Below, piece after piece: positions 5,888-7,312 of a stretch of DNA of 7,312 nt. The stretch lies in the NCBI GenBank assembly GCA_002785325.1, contig PFMH01000088.1, positions 5,495 to 12,806 on the forward strand, in the 5' to 3' direction. This stretch comes from a bacterium (Candidatus Howlettbacteria) CG_4_10_14_0_8_um_filter_40_9. Lineage in GTDB: Bacteria; Patescibacteriota; CPR2; UBA1875; GCA-2785325. The notes under the pieces were generated by a model that was not told where the DNA came from, searched no databases, and saw only the letters and a program-made list of their open reading frames with translations. The first letter of the stretch is position 1, and the number at the start of each line of letters is the position of its first letter. The position numbers were made by a program, and so were the translations under genes.

Positions 5888-5911
5888 GTCATTCTGGCTT
5901 GGCCAGAATCT
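5888..5911 (+). repeat. Half-element hairpin in the tyrS leader
   Basis: CGTCATTCTGGC begins like the left end of the mpg element. ATTCTGGC (5891-5898) and GCCAGAAT (5902-5909) form a perfect 8-bp stem with a 3-base loop. It ends 27 bases before the tyrS ATG. No T-run follows, so it is not a standard terminator; it is too short for a T-box. Confidence 0.6.
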
Positions 5912-5936
5912 GAATTGTTATTAGAAATAATCGATT

Positions 5937-7130
5937 ATGAAAAACGAAAAGATAAAAGAGCTTTTGGAACGGGGAGTTGAAAATGTAGTTGTAGCAAAGG
6001 AACTCGAAAAAAAGCTTAAAAGCGGTAAAAAATTAAGAATAAAGCACGGAGTGGACCCAACTACAAAAGATCTGCATATCGGTTATGCGGTAGTTTACAA
6101 TAAACTCAAAGAATTTCAGGATCTCGGTCATACGATAATATTTCTCATCGGCGATTTTACAGCCAGATTTGGCGATCCTTCCGATAAAGAAAAATCGAGA
6201 CAGTTAAGATCAAAGAAGGAAGTAAGAGATCTGGCAAAAGATTATATCAAACAGCTTGGTACTATACTTGATATTAAAAAAACCGAGATCAGATATAACA
6301 GCGAATGGTACGACAAGATGAGCGCCGAAGAACTTTTGCGACTCATGTCTCATTTTACAAATCAACAAATGTTGGAAAGAGATATGTTTAAGAAGCGATT
6401 GAAAAGCGGGGAAGAGATTGGTTTGCATGAGCCGGTATACCCCGTACTTCAAGGATATGACTCAGTTATGCTTCAGTCAGACTTTACCGTCATCGGGAAT
6501 GATCAGACTTTCAACGAGCTAAAAGCACGCGATCTTCAAAAAGATTTTGGACAGATTCCTCAAGATGTAATGTCTATGAAAATGCTCGTTGGAACTGATG
6601 GGAAGATTAAGATGAGCCAGAGTTTGGGAAACTACATCGGGATGTCTGAAAGTCCAAGAGATCAATATGGCAAAATAATGAGTATTCCGGATGAGGCAAT
6701 GATCCATTATTTTACACTTGCTACAAAAGTTTCAGATAAAGAGATCAAAAAGATCGAATCCGACCTCAAAAAAGGCGTAAACCCAAGAGATATAAAGATG
6801 CGGTTAGCGAGAGAGGTTGTGACTTTATATCATTCAAAAAAAGAAGCCGAAAAAGCTGAGGAAGCTTTTGTAAACCAGTTTTCAAAAAGGGAACTTCCAG
6901 AAAAAATAAAAGAATTCAAATTTTCCGGAGGTGACTGGAAGTTAGCGGACATTATCAGTGATATGGGGCTTACCGAATCCAAAACCGAAGCGCGCAGACT
7001 TATCGAGCAGAATGCCGTTAAAGTCGACGGCGCCGTTATTTCCGATCGCGAAGCTGTCGTCGGTCTAAAAACAGGGATGGTGATCCAAGTAGGTAAGAGG
7101 AGATTTGGGAAGATAAAAGTTACGAAATAA
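5937..7130 (+). CDS. tyrS: Tyrosyl-tRNA synthetase
   Basis: This cytoplasmic class I aminoacyl-tRNA synthetase charges tRNA-Tyr using ATP. The catalytic Rossmann fold carries the HIGH motif as HIGY (47-50) and the KMSKS loop as KMSQS (225-229). The tyrosine-binding segment YPVLQGYD (168-175) places Tyr, Gln and Asp where Bacillus TyrRS has Tyr169, Gln173 and Asp176, followed by GNDQ (187-190). The C-terminal S4-like RNA-binding domain spans about 334-392 (DMGLTESKTEARRLI...VKVDG). The length of 397 is close to that of the TyrZ/TyrS2-type enzymes, and the sequence looks intact. The start at 5937 gives a normal N-terminus (MKNEKIKELLERGVENV), though no Shine-Dalgarno sequence is visible. A small ORF starts 5 bases after the stop, so the two may be cotranscribed. 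Confidence 0.96.
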   Translation: MKNEKIKELLERGVENVVVAKELEKKLKSGKKLRIKHGVDPTTKDLHIGYAVVYNKLKEFQDLGHTIIFLIGDFTARFGDPSDKEKSRQLRSKKEVRDLAKDYIKQLGTILDIKKTEIRYNSEWYDKMSAEELLRLMSHFTNQQMLERDMFKKRLKSGEEIGLHEPVYPVLQGYDSVMLQSDFTVIGNDQTFNELKARDLQKDFGQIPQDVMSMKMLVGTDGKIKMSQSLGNYIGMSESPRDQYGKIMSIPDEAMIHYFTLATKVSDKEIKKIESDLKKGVNPRDIKMRLAREVVTLYHSKKEAEKAEEAFVNQFSKRELPEKIKEFKFSGGDWKLADIISDMGLTESKTEARRLIEQNAVKVDGAVISDREAVVGLKTGMVIQVGKRRFGKIKVTK

Positions 7131-7135
7131 TTTTT

Positions 7136-7312
7136 ATGAAAGAAAAATTAAAATTCATCGCTGCTAATTTTATTTATCTTATTCTAGCAATTCTGGCTTA
7201 TGGAGCCAGCGGAAAAATAAGTTTCTGGTTTAATGAGAAAGATATTCCCCGCCGGCTCCGCCCGCGGGGACAAAGCGGAAAGAATAATGTGGAATTTCGT
7301 GCTACACTGTAA
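7136..7312 (+). CDS. Small membrane protein of unknown function, possibly truncated
   Basis: The 58-codon ORF starts 5 bases after the tyrS stop and ends in TAA at the last base of the window. Residues about 7-25 (FIAANFIYLILAILAYGAS) form a likely membrane segment or signal anchor after MKEKLK. The remaining half is hydrophilic and basic (RRLRPRGQSGK) and is coded by a GC-rich palindrome (7246-7270), quite unlike the AT-rich first half. It may therefore be the start of a longer membrane protein cut short by repeat DNA. No family is recognised. No ribosome binding site is visible; translation could be coupled to tyrS. Confidence 0.45.
   Translation: MKEKLKFIAANFIYLILAILAYGASGKISFWFNEKDIPRRLRPRGQSGKNNVEFRATL
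7246..7270. repeat. GC-rich palindrome in the terminal ORF
   Basis: TCCCCGC (7246-7252) pairs with GCGGGGA (7264-7270). One C-C mismatch separates this from an inner GGC/GCC pair (7254-7256, 7260-7262) around a TCC loop. The base composition contrasts strongly with the surrounding AT-rich DNA. The hairpin resembles the ATTCCCGC...GCGGGAAT cores of the other elements but has a different loop. Confidence 0.6.

Noticed and set aside
5836..5936. T-box riboswitch for tyrS
   Set aside because: The leader is only about 95 bases, has one simple hairpin made by a repeat, and lacks the T-box motif and antiterminator.
1..7312. Recoded UGA (as in Gracilibacteria or Absconditabacteria)
   Set aside because: No gene here contains an in-frame TGA and all end in TAA, so the window gives no support for a changed code.

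Overview
The window is AT-rich bacterial chromosome, about 40% G+C by eye, carrying six protein-coding genes and an unusual density of short palindromic repeats. All six genes end in TAA and most lack a strong Shine-Dalgarno sequence. The mix of housekeeping genes without clear operons, the weak ribosome binding sites and the CHSRESGNP-type repeat DNA suggest a Candidate Phyla Radiation (Patescibacteria) genome. That assignment is an inference and rests on no phylogenetic marker.

Layout from left to right: the tail of a PIN/TRAM-domain protein (1-207); a composite palindromic repeat (216-415); murB (439-1530), which carries a 69-codon in-frame insert; an intergenic stretch holding an 8-bp-period tandem repeat and a 104-bp element with perfect 10-bp terminal inverted repeats; mpg, a 3-methyladenine DNA glycosylase (1725-2429), interrupted in frame by a 37-codon element of the same TGTCATTC...GAATGACA class; a 706-bp gene-free stretch (2430-3135) with a probable structured RNA on the minus strand, half of a repeat and a second composite palindrome; a class A penicillin-binding protein on the minus strand (5751-3136); a divergent promoter region; tyrS (5937-7130); and a 58-codon membrane ORF that ends at the window edge.

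MurB (UDP-MurNAc synthesis) and the class A PBP (glycan polymerisation and crosslinking) are both peptidoglycan genes. TyrS serves translation and Mpg serves base-excision repair. The PBP and tyrS genes diverge from overlapping extended -10 promoters.

The strongest unusual signal is that repeat DNA lies inside reading frames without breaking them. Two adjacent genes (murB and mpg) carry extra segments whose lengths are exact multiples of three and which are absent from the family pattern, and the last ORF contains a GC-rich hairpin. The closest known precedent is the Rickettsia palindromic elements, which also sit in frame inside proteins. The second signal is the candidate ncRNA at 2773-2467, which has a consensus-like promoter and four hairpins and matches no RNA family I recognise.
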